A DNA stretch of 8,437 bases from Planctomycetota bacterium (GTDB lineage: Bacteria; Planctomycetota; Phycisphaerae; UBA1845; PWPN01): positions 4,248,139-4,256,575 of the forward strand of contig CP070790.1 in the NCBI GenBank assembly GCA_020346805.1, given 5' to 3'. The translations under genes were made by a program, and so were the position numbers. A model generated the notes under the pieces. That model was not told the DNA's origin, made no database searches, and was given only the letters and a program-made list of their open reading frames with translations. Positions 7,378-8,437 of the stretch are shown here, one piece after another. Position 1 is the stretch's first letter. Each line of letters begins with the position of its first letter.

Positions 7378-7384
7378 ACTAAAA

Positions 7385-8203
7385 ATGAACCGCACACAAC
7401 ACCTATTTCAAAACCAGTTTCTACTCTTCAGCCTGACAATTGGTTTGGTTCTTGCCTTTTCCACTACATCCTTGGCCCCACCCAAAGGGGGGCCGAAGGG
7501 AGGGCCTAAGTCGGGACCGAAGGCCGGACCGAAAAAAGCCGGGCCTAAACCGGGACCGAAAGTCGGGCCAAAGCCGGGACCAAAAGCCGGGCCTAAACCT
7601 GCGGGCAAAAAAGTTCATCCCGGACCTAAAGCCGGTCACAAGCCACCCAAGGCCAAAGTTAAAGTGCGCCCTCCGATAAAAAAAGTTAAACCGTCTCGCT
7701 TCACCCATCTGCGACGACATCGGCGTTACTGGCATCCCAAATATTATTATCTCAAGGGGAAACCGGCCACCACCTGGAGCGTAATCGGTTATCCCTATTA
7801 CGTGGGAGGAACCAGCTATGTAGTTACCACGCCCTCAGAGGAGAGCGTCAGCAGCGACGAGTCGGCTCCGATCTACTCTGCCGGACAAGAATACGTCGAT
7901 GAAAAATATCAACAACTCCAGGAACTGGTGGAACTGACCCACGAATGGAGGACCATAAACGAATCTCCGGAATTCCACCAACGGATCATGGCCGCCAACA
8001 CTTCCGAAGAAACCAAACACAAAGTTGTGGCTATCAAAAACAAAAATCGGCAATTCGACAAAGCGACGCGGTCGGCCATGTTGGCAATCACCCAAGGCAA
8101 ATCGGCTGATTCACAGCTTGAGAAGGCCGGTAACCATCTGGATGAGTTGATTCAACTTGTGGAGTCATTACCTGAAGCCACCGTAAAAAATAACGAAAAG
8201 TAA
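7385..8203 (+). CDS. Exported basic protein with xGPK repeats, function unknown
   Basis: I do not recognise the family. The 272-residue product has an N-terminal signal peptide or anchor: polar residues 1-10, a hydrophobic core at about 11-25, and a likely cut near TTSLA (27-31). Residues 33-72 are a low-complexity run of roughly nine xGPK tetrapeptides (GGPK, SGPK, AGPK, PGPK, VGPK), followed by a Lys/Pro/Arg-rich stretch to about 104. The region is strongly basic. Residues 105-146 are rich in Arg, Tyr, Trp and Gly (RRHRRYWHPKYYY, GYPYYVGGTSYVV). After an acidic Ser-rich joint (150-160) comes a charged, probably helical domain (170-265). The basic repeat could bind acidic envelope polymers or nucleic acid; this is inference only. 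The period of four rules out a collagen Gly-x-y pattern. It is divergent from the LPS genes and has a strong ribosome binding site. Confidence 0.8.
   Translation: MNRTQHLFQNQFLLFSLTIGLVLAFSTTSLAPPKGGPKGGPKSGPKAGPKKAGPKPGPKVGPKPGPKAGPKPAGKKVHPGPKAGHKPPKAKVKVRPPIKKVKPSRFTHLRRHRRYWHPKYYYLKGKPATTWSVIGYPYYVGGTSYVVTTPSEESVSSDESAPIYSAGQEYVDEKYQQLQELVELTHEWRTINESPEFHQRIMAANTSEETKHKVVAIKNKNRQFDKATRSAMLAITQGKSADSQLEKAGNHLDELIQLVESLPEATVKNNEK
7481..7597 (+). repeat. In-frame 12-base imperfect tandem repeat encoding xGPK
   Basis: About nine units of the form NNN-GGN-CCN-AAR lie end to end within the exported-protein gene, with one unit (KAGPK) lengthened by a codon. Third positions vary between units (GGG/GGA/GGC, CCG/CCT/CCA, AAG/AAA). 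The protein repeat is therefore better conserved than the DNA, which points to selection on the peptide rather than recent slippage. Confidence 0.75.
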
Positions 8204-8338
8204 GGTGGCACGCGTCGACTCCAAGACCTGGAAAATATCGTAAAGTCTGATTAACATTTGAGTATTTACTAAACCCAGGTATTTTAATCCCTGAGCCGGC
8301 TTTCTTTACATTCCCAATAATCAATCGCCCACCCGCAA

Positions 8339-8437
8339 CTAAGTCGAGCCCGCCGCATCCGCCGCCCGTTCTATAAGTTGGGTCGAAGAATAATTTTTCT
8401 CATCCCCCACGCAGGCCAGACGTATCCCCAAACGCTC
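8339..8437 (-). CDS. C-terminal fragment of an unidentified gene running off the window
   Basis: On the minus strand the frame is open from the window edge through 32 codons to a TAG at 8341-8339. The fragment contains RLACVGDEKNY followed by TQLIERAADAAGST at the end. The spacing of a small hydrophobic strand and a later LIERA-AD helix loosely recalls the end of GGDEF diguanylate cyclase domains (an SIGVA-like strand, then LI-x-x-AD-x-AL). The match is weak and the tail is short, so no function is assigned. It would be convergent with the xGPK-protein gene, 135 bases away. Confidence 0.4.
   Translation of the reverse strand, partial: ERLGIRLACVGDEKNYSSTQLIERAADAAGST

Larger units (their letters stand above)
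7077..7384. other. 308-base divergent intergenic region with several inverted repeats
   Basis: This lies between the divergent kinase gene and the xGPK-protein gene and should hold promoters for both, though no good -35/-10 pair stands out. Inverted repeats seen are CTACT-GGGGT-AGTAG (7157-7171), CCCTGGG (7217-7223) with CCCAGGG (7275-7281), CCGAA-AGA-TTCGG (7300-7312) and ATCGGTA-GATGA-TACCGGT (7324-7342, one G-T pair). The last three precede the plus-strand gene and could form a structured leader. A competing reading is a small minus-strand gene over the same bases. No known riboswitch was recognised. Confidence 0.4.

Noticed and set aside
7481..7597. Collagen-like repeat
   Set aside because: Glycine recurs every fourth residue, not every third, so a triple helix is not expected.
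7408..7735. Minus-strand frames giving Gly/Pro/Phe-rich repeats opposite the xGPK gene
   Set aside because: They are antisense translations of the 12-base repeat; the plus strand has a signal peptide and a strong ribosome binding site.
8226..8280. ACCTGG (8226-8231) and CCAGGT (8275-8280) as a terminator of the xGPK-protein gene
   Set aside because: The 6-bp arms are 43 bases apart and only a mixed A/T run follows, so a stable terminator hairpin is unlikely.
8088..8324. A 78-codon minus-strand open frame
   Set aside because: Half of it is antisense to the C-terminus of the xGPK-protein gene, and the product has no family features.

Overview
The window looks like chromosomal DNA of a Gram-negative bacterium, most likely a Planctomycetota member of the Phycisphaerae type. 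This is an inference. It rests on Thr/Gln/Pro-rich tails (TQPT, TQPAT style) on a secreted protein, lipopolysaccharide-type sugar and kinase genes, weak or absent Shine-Dalgarno sites before most genes, and short CCGCC-GYA-GGCGG palindromes between genes. No tRNA, rRNA, CRISPR array, transposase, integrase or phage gene was seen.

Layout. Positions 1-231 hold an intergenic stretch with a palindromic repeat cluster and a possible mutS promoter. A complete mutS (232-2979, +) follows, encoding the DNA mismatch recognition ATPase. It faces a block of four minus-strand genes, in transcription order: a WaaP/Kdo-type lipopolysaccharide kinase (7076-6255), a GT4 glycosyltransferase of the WaaG type (6233-5028), plsY, which makes lysophosphatidic acid for phospholipids (4958-4257), and a secreted parvulin peptidyl-prolyl isomerase (4156-3032). 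The first two are 21 bases apart and probably cotranscribed. The other two follow after gaps of 69 and 100 bases and may or may not be on the same transcript. All four serve envelope building: core sugar addition, core phosphorylation, membrane lipid synthesis and folding of exported proteins.

From 7077 to 7384 lies a 308-base stretch without a confident gene. It holds several inverted repeats, an uncertain small minus-strand reading frame, and the strong ribosome binding site of the next gene. That gene (7385-8203, +) is divergent from the envelope block and encodes an unrecognised exported protein with a basic xGPK tetrapeptide repeat. The last 99 bases carry the C-terminal end of a possible minus-strand gene that runs off the window.

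No clearly new multi-gene system is visible. The items most worth a second look are the secreted xGPK-repeat protein with its hairpin-rich leader, the LPS kinase/glycosyltransferase pair next to plsY and the parvulin, and the palindromic repeat cluster upstream of mutS.
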